Positions 30,140-39,020 of a stretch of 64,000 nt of DNA are shown here, one piece after another. The translations under genes were made by a program, and so were the position numbers. The notes beneath the pieces were generated by a model, which was not told the DNA's origin, ran no database searches, and worked only from the letters and a program-made list of their open reading frames with translations. Source of the stretch: DAIPKP01 sp964539095 (GTDB lineage Bacteria > Synergistota > Synergistia > Synergistales > Aminiphilaceae); the NCBI GenBank assembly GCA_964539095.1, contig CAZIFL010000003.1:1-64000 (forward strand), in the 5' to 3' direction. Each line of letters opens with the position of its first letter. Position 1 is the first letter of the stretch.

Positions 30140-31504
30140 CTAGGCCGTAAAGGAGAGATAATAGAGAATCTCCATCTTTCCGGGTAAGTTAGGGGAGATC
30201 CCGCAGGCGGCAAAACCCATTTCGTGAAACTTTTCCGCAAAAAGGCAGGTCTGGGGTTTTTCGAGAGGAAGCTTTAACAGCACTCCGGGAATGCTGAGTT
30301 TTCGCAGATGCTGCAGGGCCTGACGGGTCTGGAGAAAGAGATCCACCCCGAAATGAAGCACCCGGATCTCCCCTTGTTGCTCCGAAGGGGAGGCGGTAAT
30401 ATGAAGAATGCTTCGCCTTGAAAGGGGGGCATCTGTCTGGGGGCGTGCAAAGACTGGGGAGAGCCCCGCATTTTCCAGGAGCGGCTTTACGCTTCTTTCG
30501 TCCTTCCAGCTTGCAAAGAAGGGTGGGAATTCCGGTTTTCCCAAGATCCGGCAGAGCAGATCTCCCGGCTTTCCCGGACTGTGCCGGGTAAAGCCGAAGC
30601 TGTTGGGAATCCGGGCATATCGGGCAAAGCCGTAATCTGTAAAGAGCTTCCGCGTATCCTCCTCTCCCGAAGGGAGCAGGGCGGTTGCTCCGGGGCACCC
30701 CCGGGACAAAGCCTGATCCAGAAGCCAGGGGACTATTTGCCCTCCTATCTCGGAGAAGGAGAGGCTTCGGTGCACTCCCAGGGGAGCCATTCGGGGAGTG
30801 CCTGGGACATCCTCCTGAAAGAGAAGTCCTCCGAACCCGAAGATCTCTCCCTTTTCGTTCCGTACCGTGCAGGGGAGGAGTTTTTCCGAGAGAATAAGAT
30901 TTCGCAGTCTCTCCGGAGAGATCCATGGAGCCTGCACCAGTGCCGCCGGAGCATATTCCTGCATAAAGGAGACCGCTTTTGCTGTCTCTTCGGGGAGGAG
31001 AGAATCCACCTGGAGCACCCGGATCTCCTCCGGAGGAAGGGCTCTGTTCCGTGGGGGGATTTGGAGAGAGGCGGGTTTTTCTTCCAGGGAGAAGAAGAGA
31101 TGGTAGCTGTTCCCCTCCTCCCCCTGCTGATGGAAGGAGACAAGATCTGCCATCTTTTTCAGCAAAAATCCCCCCAGTTTGGCGTCCATCTCCTCCAGCT
31201 CCGGAGAGTCCTTTTCTTCAAAATCCTCGGGAGAGGGCCCCTCCTTCCGGGAGTCTGTAACGGTTATCCGCACCCCCAGAGGGGCCCTGCGGAAGGTGAT
31301 CTCCAGAGGGGGGACCTTGGAGGAAGGGTGCTCCTGAGAAGAGAGCATCATAAAGATCTCCTCCAGGGCGAGTTCCATTCGGAGGGATCGTTCCCGGCTG
31401 GCTCCGGAGTGTTCGAAAAAGCATGTCCCCATCTTCAGAAGCGGGGGGAGAAAGGCGGTACTTCTCGGTAGAATCACCGAAAGGGGTTCCTGAAAGGGGA
31501 TCAT
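30140..31504 (-). CDS. HATPase-like domain fused to GNAT-like acyltransferase, unknown role
   Basis: 454 residues. The N-terminal about 130 residues look like an anti-sigma or serine-kinase type HATPase (MELALEEIFMMLSS as the N-box helix, then DAKLGGFLLKKMADLVSF as the glycine box). Residues from about 165 resemble GNAT folds, probably in two copies: the first contains EKLLPCTVRNEKGEIFGFGGLL and GCPGATALLPSGEED. I do not recognise the exact family. The combination suggests a signalling protein that couples ATP-dependent partner switching to acylation or acyl-CoA sensing. ATG at 31504 with AAAGGAGC; a TTG lies two codons upstream. It is followed by larE after 13 bases. Confidence 0.6.
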   Translation of the reverse strand: MIPFQEPLSVILPRSTAFLPPLLKMGTCFFEHSGASRERSLRMELALEEIFMMLSSQEHPSSKVPPLEITFRRAPLGVRITVTDSRKEGPSPEDFEEKDSPELEEMDAKLGGFLLKKMADLVSFHQQGEEGNSYHLFFSLEEKPASLQIPPRNRALPPEEIRVLQVDSLLPEETAKAVSFMQEYAPAALVQAPWISPERLRNLILSEKLLPCTVRNEKGEIFGFGGLLFQEDVPGTPRMAPLGVHRSLSFSEIGGQIVPWLLDQALSRGCPGATALLPSGEEDTRKLFTDYGFARYARIPNSFGFTRHSPGKPGDLLCRILGKPEFPPFFASWKDERSVKPLLENAGLSPVFARPQTDAPLSRRSILHITASPSEQQGEIRVLHFGVDLFLQTRQALQHLRKLSIPGVLLKLPLEKPQTCLFAEKFHEMGFAACGISPNLPGKMEILYYLSFTA

Positions 31505-31545
31505 GGGCAAAAGCTCCTTTCCTGAAAACAGGTGACTCTATCTCT

Positions 31546-31836
31546 TAGAGCGGTTCTCGTTGTCATGTGACACTATAGTAACAGGAGAGCCGGAGCTTGT
31601 GTGTCCCCGGCAGCGAGCATAGTGATCGGCGAGCGCAGCTTTGCGTCGCGGAGGCCCGGCTAGCGGCAGGCGGACGTGCCGGTAAGCCCCGGCTGCGCAC
31701 CTGGTCGGCGGAAGTCTGGGGCGACGGGCCGGAGCCGCAAAGCAAGGGAGCGGTTCGCCACTTTCGGAGCCGAGGGGACACACAAGCGGAGGCTCCGTGA
31801 AACAGCATGTGACACATTATTTGTGAAACCGCTCTA
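31546..31836. repeat. Flanking repeats around the GC-rich element
   Basis: The element is bracketed by direct repeats CATGTGACAC (31564-31573 and 31806-31815) and by outer inverted repeats TAGAGCGGTT (31546-31555) and AACCGCTCTA (31827-31836). The direct repeats look like a target duplication; the outer pair could be part of the target or an ancestral element. The outer right arm overlaps the nitroreductase stop codon. Confidence 0.7.
31571..31796 (+). ncRNA. GC-rich, highly structured repeat element (possible mobile ncRNA)
   Basis: About 226 bases, much richer in G and C than its surroundings and without a credible gene. Its ends pair: GCTTGTGTGTCCCC (31595-31608) with GGGGACACACAAGC (31774-31787), extended by GGAG/CTCC outside. 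Inner stems are visible (CCGGC/GCCGG), and GCTTTGCG (near 31639) can pair with CGCAAAGC (near 31736), suggesting a compact or pseudoknotted RNA. The last 39 bases recur exactly at 1-39. The 5' side follows GTGA, the insertion context reported for HEARO RNAs (now known as omega-RNA relatives of IscB/IsrB elements), but no nuclease gene is adjacent. The strand given is the GTGA-first orientation. Identity as HEARO is a hypothesis. Confidence 0.6.
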
Positions 31837-32346
31837 GAAAGCGTTCCGGAAGACCCGTGAAGGATCGTACCGTTCCGAGGGCCCCTTTTCTTCGCCGGGA
31901 TGTCCCAGGGCGATAAGGGCGAAGGGAACCAGATTTTCCGGAAGATGCAGCAGATCTCGCATCCCTTTCTTAAGCCCGTCGTGGGGATGGATTCCCATCC
32001 AGCAGCTCCCCAGCCCTTGATGGGTAGCTTCGATGAGCACATTTTCCACCGCGGCGGCGCAATCCTGCTCCCAGAACATAGGGGCTTTCAGGTCATCCGT
32101 GATGCCGCAGATGAGAAAAGCCAGGGGGGCGGTGAGGAGCATCTTGGAATAGGGGTGGAACTTCGGAATGGCATCCAGAAGAGTGCGATCGTCGAGCACC
32201 ACCACGGCCCAGGGCTGCTGGTTGTGGGCGCTGGGGGCTGCCATGGCGGCCCGGAGAAGAATTTCAATTTTTGCCTCCTCCACAGGCTGAGGAAGATACT
32301 TCCGGATGCTCCGGCGCAGAAAAACGGGACTTGTATTCGTGGTCAT
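31834..32346 (-). CDS. Nitroreductase-family flavoprotein
   Basis: 170 residues, the usual length of short FMN-dependent nitroreductases. Typical blocks are RRSIRKYLPQPV at the N-terminus, MAAPSAHNQQPWAVVV and LGSCWMGIHPHDG. It would reduce nitro compounds or quinones with NAD(P)H in the cytoplasm; natural substrate unknown. The ATG at 32346 follows GGAGG. The stop codon lies inside the outer inverted repeat of the structured element, so that element is immediately downstream. Confidence 0.9.
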   Translation of the reverse strand: MTTNTSPVFLRRSIRKYLPQPVEEAKIEILLRAAMAAPSAHNQQPWAVVVLDDRTLLDAIPKFHPYSKMLLTAPLAFLICGITDDLKAPMFWEQDCAAAVENVLIEATHQGLGSCWMGIHPHDGLKKGMRDLLHLPENLVPFALIALGHPGEEKGPSERYDPSRVFRNAF

Positions 32347-32598
32347 AGGTTTGCCTCCTTTAATCAATTCGGCGGAAAACAAGGGACTTCAAGAGTTCCT
32401 TGAAAAAACTCTCAAAGGTCTTGAAGATCAACAATCCTCCGAAATTGTACCAGAAAAACGGAATCACCGTACTTTCAGGCAGAAAGATGGGTGCATGTTT
32501 TTCTCGAATCTTCTATAATATGGGCCGTTTTCCGGGATCGTTCCGTTCGAATGGAAGTACCCGGGAGCGTACATAATCTCAAAAAGGAGCGGATATGC

Positions 32599-34500
32599 AT
32601 GGCAGGGAAAGAAACCTTTGCTTTTAAGAGCGAGGGGAAACAGCTTCTGGATCTTATGATCCACTCCATCTATTCCAACAAGGATATCTTTCTCCGGGAA
32701 CTCATCTCCAACAGCTCAGATGCTCTTGACAAGCTTCGGCTTGAAGGGCTGGGGGATGAGAAGCTCCGGGCTTTCACCGAGGATCTGCACATTCGCCTTG
32801 AGGTGGATCGGGAGAAGCGGGTTCTCTGGGTCTGGGACAACGGCATCGGCATGACCAGACAGGAGATTATCGACTTCATCGGCACCATCGCCAAATCCGG
32901 CACCAAGGAGTTTCTCACCCTCATGGAGAGCCGGGGAGAGAAGGAACTCTCTCCGGAGCTTATCGGCCAGTTTGGGGTGGGATTCTATGCCAGCTTCATG
33001 GTGGCGGATCGGGTGGAGCTGGTAAGCCGCAAGGCGGGAGAGGAAGAGGCCTGGCGATGGCAGTCCTCCGGGGATGGCATCTACAGCCTGGAGGAGGCCT
33101 CCCGGGAAGTTCCCGGCACCACGGTGATTCTGCATCTCAAGAAGGCGGATGAAGAGGAGGGGATGAAGGACTACGCAAGTCCCTTCGTGCTTCGGAGCAT
33201 CGTCACCAAGTATTCGGACTACGTCTCCTGGCCTATCCGTATGAAGGGGGAGAGGGGAGAAGAAGAGGGAGAGGAGCCCGAGGATGAGGTGCTCAACTCC
33301 CAAAAGGCTCTCTGGATGCGCCCCGAGAGCGAGGTCTCCGAGGAGGAGTACACCGAGTTCTACCACCATATCAGCCACGACTGGGGAGATCCCTGGGAGC
33401 GGATTCTCTACTCCGTAGAGGGTACTACCTCCTTCCGGGGGCTTCTCTTCATTCCTCAAAAGGCCCCCATGGATCTCTTTATCCGCGAGGCGGAGCGAGG
33501 GATCTCCCTCTACATCCGGCGGGTCTTCATCATGCAGGACTGCAAGGAACTCATTCCGGAATACATGCGCTTTCTCCGGGGAGTGGTGGATGCGGAGGAT
33601 CTCTCTCTCAACATCTCTCGGGAGATTCTGCAGCAGGATCGGCATATCCAGATCATCCGGCGCAGCATCACCAGGAAGGTGCTTGACACGCTTAAAAACA
33701 TTCTTGTCTCGGATCGCCCCCGGTACGAATCGTTCTGGAAGGAGTTCGGCCAGGTTCTCAAGGAGGGGCTGGTGCACGACGAAAAGAACCGGGAGACCAT
33801 CCTGGGGCTCGCTCTCTTTGAATCCAGCAGCCAGGAAGGGCTGGTGAGCCTGGAGGAGTATCTGGGGCGCATGAAGGATGGGCAGGAGGAGATCTATTTC
33901 CTCAGCGGAGAACGCAAAGAGGCTCTTGGTTCCTCCCCCCATCTGGAGGCTTTCCGTAAGAAGGGATACGAGGTGCTTCTGCTCTCGGAACCTGTGGATC
34001 AGGTTTGGACCCAGTCCTTCCCGGAGTTTCAGGGCAAGAAGTTTGTTGCCGCCGGCAAGGGGGATGTGGAGCTTGGCACTCCCGAGGAGCGGGAGGAAGA
34101 GAAGAAGGAGCGGGAATCCCAGAAGGAGAGCTATGCCCCTCTCTTCGCCAAGATGAAAGACTGCCTGCAAGAGAAGGTAAAGGATGTGCGCCTCTCCTCC
34201 CGACTGGTGGACTCTCCCGCGTGCCTTGTGGGGGATACCCACGATATGACCCCCCAGCTCGAGCGGATGCTCGCTGCCATGGGACAGAAGGTTCCCAAGG
34301 TGAAGCGTATTCTGGAGCTGAACCCCGAACATCCCACGGTGAAGGGCCTTCTGCGGCATCTGGAGGATGCGGAGTTCCCGGAGTACGCCGAAGTGCTCTA
34401 CGGAGAAGCCCTTCTCGCGGAGGGAGAGCAGCTTGAGGATCCCGGTTCCTTCAGCCGCAGCGTCTCCCGTCTTTTGAGCCGCCTTCTGGGGGAGGCCTAG
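32599..34500 (+). CDS. htpG: Chaperone HtpG (Hsp90)
   Basis: 633 residues, full length. The N-terminal ATPase domain has RELISNSSDALDKLR, DNGIGMTRQEI and GQFGVGFYASFMV; the middle and C-terminal domains follow (LNISREILQQDR). It is an ATP-dependent cytoplasmic chaperone. The ATG at 32599 has AAAAAGGAG at 9 bases; the longer frame to 32491 covers promoter-like sequence with TATAAT near 32514. The helicase gene begins about 30 bases after its stop. Confidence 0.97.
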   Translation: MAGKETFAFKSEGKQLLDLMIHSIYSNKDIFLRELISNSSDALDKLRLEGLGDEKLRAFTEDLHIRLEVDREKRVLWVWDNGIGMTRQEIIDFIGTIAKSGTKEFLTLMESRGEKELSPELIGQFGVGFYASFMVADRVELVSRKAGEEEAWRWQSSGDGIYSLEEASREVPGTTVILHLKKADEEEGMKDYASPFVLRSIVTKYSDYVSWPIRMKGERGEEEGEEPEDEVLNSQKALWMRPESEVSEEEYTEFYHHISHDWGDPWERILYSVEGTTSFRGLLFIPQKAPMDLFIREAERGISLYIRRVFIMQDCKELIPEYMRFLRGVVDAEDLSLNISREILQQDRHIQIIRRSITRKVLDTLKNILVSDRPRYESFWKEFGQVLKEGLVHDEKNRETILGLALFESSSQEGLVSLEEYLGRMKDGQEEIYFLSGERKEALGSSPHLEAFRKKGYEVLLLSEPVDQVWTQSFPEFQGKKFVAAGKGDVELGTPEEREEEKKERESQKESYAPLFAKMKDCLQEKVKDVRLSSRLVDSPACLVGDTHDMTPQLERMLAAMGQKVPKVKRILELNPEHPTVKGLLRHLEDAEFPEYAEVLYGEALLAEGEQLEDPGSFSRSVSRLLSRLLGEA

Positions 34501-34529
34501 CCCTGAAGGGGCCGGAGCAGTTCCGGGAG

Positions 34530-36125
34530 GTGTGGCGGGAGGGGTACGCCCCTCCCGTGGCCTATCCCTGGCAGGAGGAGGCGGTGGAGGCTCTGCGCGA
34601 ACGCAGCGGGGTTCTTGCGGCTCCCACCGGGTCCGGCAAGACCTGGGTGGCCTACCGGTGGGCCCATCTTCTGGACGCTTCGGGGATGCCGGGACACCCC
34701 CGAGAGCGGGTGATCTTCACCGCCCCCATCAAGGCGCTCTCCAACGAACGTTACCTTGATCTGCGTAAGATGGGGCTGGATGTGGGGATCGAGACGGGGG
34801 ATTTCAAGAAAAACGCGGATGCTCCGGTGCTCTGCTGCACCCAGGAGATCTATACCCTCAAGTATGCGGGAAGGCGGCATATCCGGCTGGTGGTGGATGA
34901 GTTTCACTACATTTTTACGGATCCCCCCCGGGCTCGAACCTATATGGATGGTCTGCGCCTCACGGATCCCGAGGTGCCTCTGCTCATGATGTCCGCTACC
35001 TTTGGGGAGGCCGCCCGGGTGAAGCTCTATCTTGAGCGGGTGCTCCAGAGGCCCTTCGTGCTCTTTGAGAGCGAGGCCCGGATTACGGAGCTGGTCTTTT
35101 CGAAAGAGCCCGTCTCGCATCCTGCGGATATCCGGAACGCTCTGGTCTTTCTCTTCTCCCGCCAGGGAGTGGAGGAGATGGCGGAGCAGACCGCCCTCTG
35201 CCGGGAGCGACTTCCCCGAGAGAAGATCGATAGGATCCGCTTCATCGGGAGCATCCTTGGGGTAAAGAAGGTTCCCAATCCCCTTCTTTCGGGGGTGGGG
35301 CTCTACCACGGCAGCCTGCTCCCCCGGGAGAAGCTCCTGGTGGAGACCGCCTTTCGGGAGCGTCTTCTCGATGTGGTGGTGGGTACCGATGCCCTTGCTC
35401 TGGGGGTGAACCTCCCCGCGGAGTACGTTATCTTCGCCCAGCTCGCCTCGTATCATGATGACATTCCCATCTCGAAGAATCACTTTCTTCAGATGGCGGG
35501 CCGGGCGGGGCGCAAGGGGCTCTACGAAAAGGGATATGTCACCTGGTTCGACCGAAGCCCCTGGGAGAACCGTCTCTACGATACCGGGGAGATCTATCTG
35601 GGGCTTCTCAAAAAACCTTCAGAACCCGCCGCCATCGAACTCTATCCCTCCTACGGAAGGCTTCTTCGGGAGGAGTGTACCCTGGAGGCGGAGGCCCGGA
35701 TGATCGCCCAATACTCCCTCCCCGAGAGGGATTACTGGGAGGTTATCCGAGAGATCCGTTCGGTGCTCCGCAAGGTGGGGAGCCTCTCGAAACGTCTGGT
35801 GAAGCCTCACCTCTGCAAGAAATACCGGGCCATTCTGGGAGAGATCTGGTTCGATGAAATGGAGCTGGAGCAGAACATGAAGATAGCCCGTCTCTTCTGC
35901 CTTCAGGGAATGCCTCATGCCCTCTCGGCGGTGCGGCTTCTCGAACCCTATGAGCGCAACCGGCTTCAGGCGTTGCTCCGGATAAAACGCCTTGCCAATG
36001 CCCTTCCCCGGGGGTACGGTTTTAAGGGGATGTCCGTGTTGGAAAAAGAAATTCATAGCGTGGATGCCACGGTCTTTACCTTCGAAGAGCGTCTTCGGGA
36101 GATCGAAGAAAGCCGCTCCTTCTGA
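34530..36125 (+). CDS. Ski2/DEVH-like superfamily 2 helicase
   Basis: 531 residues. Motif I is APTGSGKT (31-38), motif II is VVDEFHYI, motif III is MMSATFG, and motif VI is QMAGRAGRKG. The region VVGTDALALGVNLPAEYVIF is typical of Ski2/Mtr4-like RNA helicases. It is much shorter than eukaryotic members and ends in a helical domain with no added module. The start is uncertain: GTG at 34530 sits too close to GGGAGG, so an earlier non-ATG start overlapping the htpG end is possible. RNA unwinding is likely, substrate unknown. Confidence 0.85.
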   Translation: MWREGYAPPVAYPWQEEAVEALRERSGVLAAPTGSGKTWVAYRWAHLLDASGMPGHPRERVIFTAPIKALSNERYLDLRKMGLDVGIETGDFKKNADAPVLCCTQEIYTLKYAGRRHIRLVVDEFHYIFTDPPRARTYMDGLRLTDPEVPLLMMSATFGEAARVKLYLERVLQRPFVLFESEARITELVFSKEPVSHPADIRNALVFLFSRQGVEEMAEQTALCRERLPREKIDRIRFIGSILGVKKVPNPLLSGVGLYHGSLLPREKLLVETAFRERLLDVVVGTDALALGVNLPAEYVIFAQLASYHDDIPISKNHFLQMAGRAGRKGLYEKGYVTWFDRSPWENRLYDTGEIYLGLLKKPSEPAAIELYPSYGRLLREECTLEAEARMIAQYSLPERDYWEVIREIRSVLRKVGSLSKRLVKPHLCKKYRAILGEIWFDEMELEQNMKIARLFCLQGMPHALSAVRLLEPYERNRLQALLRIKRLANALPRGYGFKGMSVLEKEIHSVDATVFTFEERLREIEESRSF

Positions 36126-36187
36126 GGTTCCGAAGAAGCGGCTTTGAACTCTCCTTTTGGTGAGGGAGTTTCAGGGGCTCAAAAAAG

Positions 36188-37180
36188 TCAGGAGCTTTCC
36201 TCCTGGAGAAGCTCCTCCTCCAGTCGCACAAGCTTTTCCCGCTGTCGGGGACCGAGTTCCTGCATCAGCTTCTCCCGGCAGGTCTTGGCAAAGACTTCCC
36301 GGCTGGAGTTGCCTTTTTTCTTTGCCTCCGTCCAGCTCAACCCCTTTTTCTTCCCCAGCCGGATATCCAGATCGCAGAGCCGGGTGCCGTCTTCGGCGTA
36401 CTCCAGCCCCACCAGAATCTCCTTGATCTCCTCTGGGGGGAGAAAGGTAAAGAGCCGAATCCGGTAGACCTGAAGGGGGATGAGCACCCGGCCGTAATCC
36501 TTCTCCCAGCACTCCCCCAGCACCAGTCCCACCCCGAGATCAATAAGCACCATCATCACCCGCCGGTACTGGGTCACGTAGCGTTCGTACTTATCGTAGA
36601 GCATAATATTTACTTCGTACCAGTCCCGGTTCTCCATACCCTGATTGACGTACCCCAGGGCCCGGGCCCGGAGCTGCTGGTAGAGACTGCTGTAGGGTAC
36701 GGGGATATCCAGGGCCTGAGGATAGAACGCCTCCACCGGAGTGTTGCGATTCAGCCGGGAGGTGGTAAAGCAGACCCCCACCCCCTCAAGCTCCGACCGA
36801 TGGGTGGCGATACGCTCCAGGGGGACCGGGGTGCCCGAAAAATCCTCCCGAATCTGCTCCACCACCTTGGGGAGATTCCCCGGAACCCGCATGAGGATGA
36901 GCCGGGGGAGAAGCCGCACTCCTTTCAGGATATCTCCTTTTCCCTCGTTGATCACGAGGGAGAGAATCTCCTCGGGAGAAATCTCGTGGAGAAGATAGCC
37001 CTCATCCCGTTCCCTTCCTCCGGGAAGGATGATCACCGTATCCCCCGCAGTGGCACTTCCCAGAAGAAGGGAGAGCGGTTCTTTTGCTACTGTGAGCCGG
37101 GATGCAAGCAGGGGGAGAAGCAGCTCTTCCGAAGTGTCCATTTCCATAACCCGATAGCTGCCCCGAAGAAGAGGAAGCAT
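36188..37180 (-). CDS. Conserved-looking protein of unknown function
   Basis: 330 residues, soluble, no signal peptide. I do not recognise a family. The middle contains a well-structured stretch (DWYEVNIMLYDKYERYVTQYRR, then MMVLIDLGVGLVLGECWEKDYG) and the C-terminus is a charged helix (REKLMQELGPRQREKLVRLEEELLQ). Codon use and a clean AAAGGAGTGGGG site nine bases before the ATG support a real gene. It converges on the helicase gene, and its upstream neighbour is a metallophosphoesterase 60 bases away. Confidence 0.75.
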   Translation of the reverse strand: MLPLLRGSYRVMEMDTSEELLLPLLASRLTVAKEPLSLLLGSATAGDTVIILPGGRERDEGYLLHEISPEEILSLVINEGKGDILKGVRLLPRLILMRVPGNLPKVVEQIREDFSGTPVPLERIATHRSELEGVGVCFTTSRLNRNTPVEAFYPQALDIPVPYSSLYQQLRARALGYVNQGMENRDWYEVNIMLYDKYERYVTQYRRVMMVLIDLGVGLVLGECWEKDYGRVLIPLQVYRIRLFTFLPPEEIKEILVGLEYAEDGTRLCDLDIRLGKKKGLSWTEAKKKGNSSREVFAKTCREKLMQELGPRQREKLVRLEEELLQEESS

Positions 37181-37239
37181 GAAACCCCACTCCTTTCAAT
37201 GTGCTGTTCTAAGATGCTACTCCAGAATTTCGCAAAAGC

Positions 37240-37899
37240 TTACAAGCCGAGACGGAACTTCTTTGACCGAGCATCCCGCACATAGAACGGATAGTCAAAA
37301 AAACGCCACTCCTGGGTGCGCAGATTACAGCATCCGATCTTTTGCAGCCCGTTACGGCAGATCCCACTCACATCTTCCGGCGGTGGAGTGTCGTCGTGGC
37401 CGTAGAGGTAGTAATCCGCCCTCTCTCGGGGGAGCCCCGTGCCTTGATGCGAGAGAGCGAAAGAGACTCCCTCCAGGGAGATTACCCCGCTCTGCGCAAA
37501 AAGAGTGCTTTGTGGAAAAGCCCGAGTTGCCTCCTTAAGATTATCGTGGTTTCCGAGAACAATATAAGTATGGGGAGAGTCCAGAAAGGCCCCCAAGGCT
37601 TGAATGCGTCGCCGGTAGAGGGGGAGATCCTCCGGCGAGAGATCAATCTTTACCTCGTCTGCCAGATCCCCCGTGTGGATGATGGCTCGGGGATTCAGAA
37701 GCAGAAGAAGCTGCTTCAAGGGGCGGTAGAAGCTTGCAGGGGTATCTGAAACGTGGAGTATCCAGGGATCTCCGGTGCGGTGCATCGCTCGAAGTGCTGG
37801 AGCATCTCTCTCCGGAAAGGGGAAAAGTCGGGAGATGCCAGCGTGTGCGCGCTGCATCCAGGTTTGCAGGTCTTCGGGGTGAGCACAAGCCCTTTTCAC
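37240..37899 (-). CDS. Calcineurin-like metallophosphoesterase
   Basis: 219 residues with the signature blocks in order: HVSDT (first motif, Thr replacing a common residue), HTGDLAD, LGNHDN, LSHQG and YGHDDT. These bind two metals and hydrolyse phosphoesters; the substrate is not evident. GTG start overlaps the stop of the upstream HAMP protein by four bases (GTGA), indicating tight co-translation. That linkage suggests it is the enzymatic output of the signalling protein. Confidence 0.85.
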   Translation of the reverse strand: MKRACAHPEDLQTWMQRAHAGISRLFPFPERDAPALRAMHRTGDPWILHVSDTPASFYRPLKQLLLLLNPRAIIHTGDLADEVKIDLSPEDLPLYRRRIQALGAFLDSPHTYIVLGNHDNLKEATRAFPQSTLFAQSGVISLEGVSFALSHQGTGLPRERADYYLYGHDDTPPPEDVSGICRNGLQKIGCCNLRTQEWRFFDYPFYVRDARSKKFRLGL

Positions 37900-38849
37900 G
37901 CTTCTTCTCCCTCGAAAGATGGAAGAACATGCCGGGTTTCAAAGAGGCGCATCTTTTTTTCCATCTCCCGAAGATACTGTTCCATCTCTATCTTCTGTTG
38001 TCTGAGGATGCAGAGATCTTCAATCAGCCGGGTATTGTTCTCCTCCAGGGTCTCCATATTTTTTTCCTGGCGCAGAATTTCCTGGCGGATGTAGCCTAGA
38101 ACCCTATGGAGAGAGACCGCAAGATCCCCGACCTCGTTTTTTCTGCCCAGTTCCTTTTCATGGTACGAGAGAATCGCATCGAAAGAGTCATTCGGCGTCA
38201 TCTGACCGTTTTCCTTCCGCCTTGCCTCGGATCTCCACTGAGAAAGAACACTTTTCTGTGCAAACAGGTCGAGAAGAGCGCACATGTCTCGAAGGGGGCG
38301 CCGAAGAGAACGCTGCAGAAGGAGCACGAGAAAAAAGGTGAAAAAAAAGGCGAAAAGACAGAGCGTGTAGAGAAGGGAGGAGCGGAACGCCAGGGCGCGC
38401 TGCTGGGGGGGGGTGATGGAGATATAGCTTTCCACTCTTCCCTCGAAGGTTCCCTCGTAAAAAAGGCTATGGTTGATGGAATAGCTTTCCCGAGGAAGAG
38501 CGGAGCGGAAGAGAAGGAGATTTTGAAGGGGGATCAAGTCTCCGCCTTCGGTGCGGCGCACACTGATGAGGATGGTTCCCTCTGTGTCGTAAAGAACAAT
38601 GCCCAGGATGCTGGGATCATTCATGTAGGCGTAGAGGATCTTTTTGATTTGAGAAAGATCCTTATGATATACCGAAGGCTCCAGCACAGCTCCCAGGCGC
38701 TGGATGTTCTGGGTTACTCCTGTTCGAGTGGTATGATACAAAGCTTTCTGGAGCTGCTTTTCCATAAAAAGGGCAAAAGGAAGAGCGGTAGCTCCGAAAA
38801 GAACTACTACGAAAAGCACTATGGGAAAGAGAAAGCTTTTCGGACGCAT
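37896..38849 (-). CDS. Membrane HAMP/coiled-coil sensor without output domain
   Basis: 317 residues: transmembrane helix (about 8-28), an extracytoplasmic domain of about 120 residues with PAS/sCache-like pattern (SILGIVLYDTEGTILISVRR), a second helix (about 160-180), a HAMP-like region with RSLRRPLRDMCAL, and a long coiled coil (EILRQEKNMETLEENNTRLIEDLCILRQQKIEMEQYLREMEKKM). No kinase, GGDEF or MCP output follows. It probably passes a signal by protein contact, perhaps to the metallophosphoesterase translated from its stop codon. Confidence 0.72.
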   Translation of the reverse strand: MRPKSFLFPIVLFVVVLFGATALPFALFMEKQLQKALYHTTRTGVTQNIQRLGAVLEPSVYHKDLSQIKKILYAYMNDPSILGIVLYDTEGTILISVRRTEGGDLIPLQNLLLFRSALPRESYSINHSLFYEGTFEGRVESYISITPPQQRALAFRSSLLYTLCLFAFFFTFFLVLLLQRSLRRPLRDMCALLDLFAQKSVLSQWRSEARRKENGQMTPNDSFDAILSYHEKELGRKNEVGDLAVSLHRVLGYIRQEILRQEKNMETLEENNTRLIEDLCILRQQKIEMEQYLREMEKKMRLFETRHVLPSFEGEEA

Positions 38850-38905
38850 GGCAGATCTCCTTAGTTTTGGATAGTATCTCCTTTATGCGCAAAAGGGGGA
38901 GGGGA

Positions 38906-38921
38906 TTGTTGTGTACAACAA
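38906..38921. promoter_or_regulatory. Palindrome upstream of HAMP gene
   Basis: TTGTTG (38906-38911), TGTA, CAACAA (38916-38921): perfect 6-bp arms, 57 bases before the HAMP gene start. Candidate operator only. Confidence 0.4.
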
Positions 38922-39020
38922 AAATGAAAACAGGAAGATTCGCGGTCTACCTATAGAAAGAGGCTCCCTGAAGATCTTCGTACAGTATACCCTCAATTCT
39001 CCTTAAGGGGCGTGAAAAAT

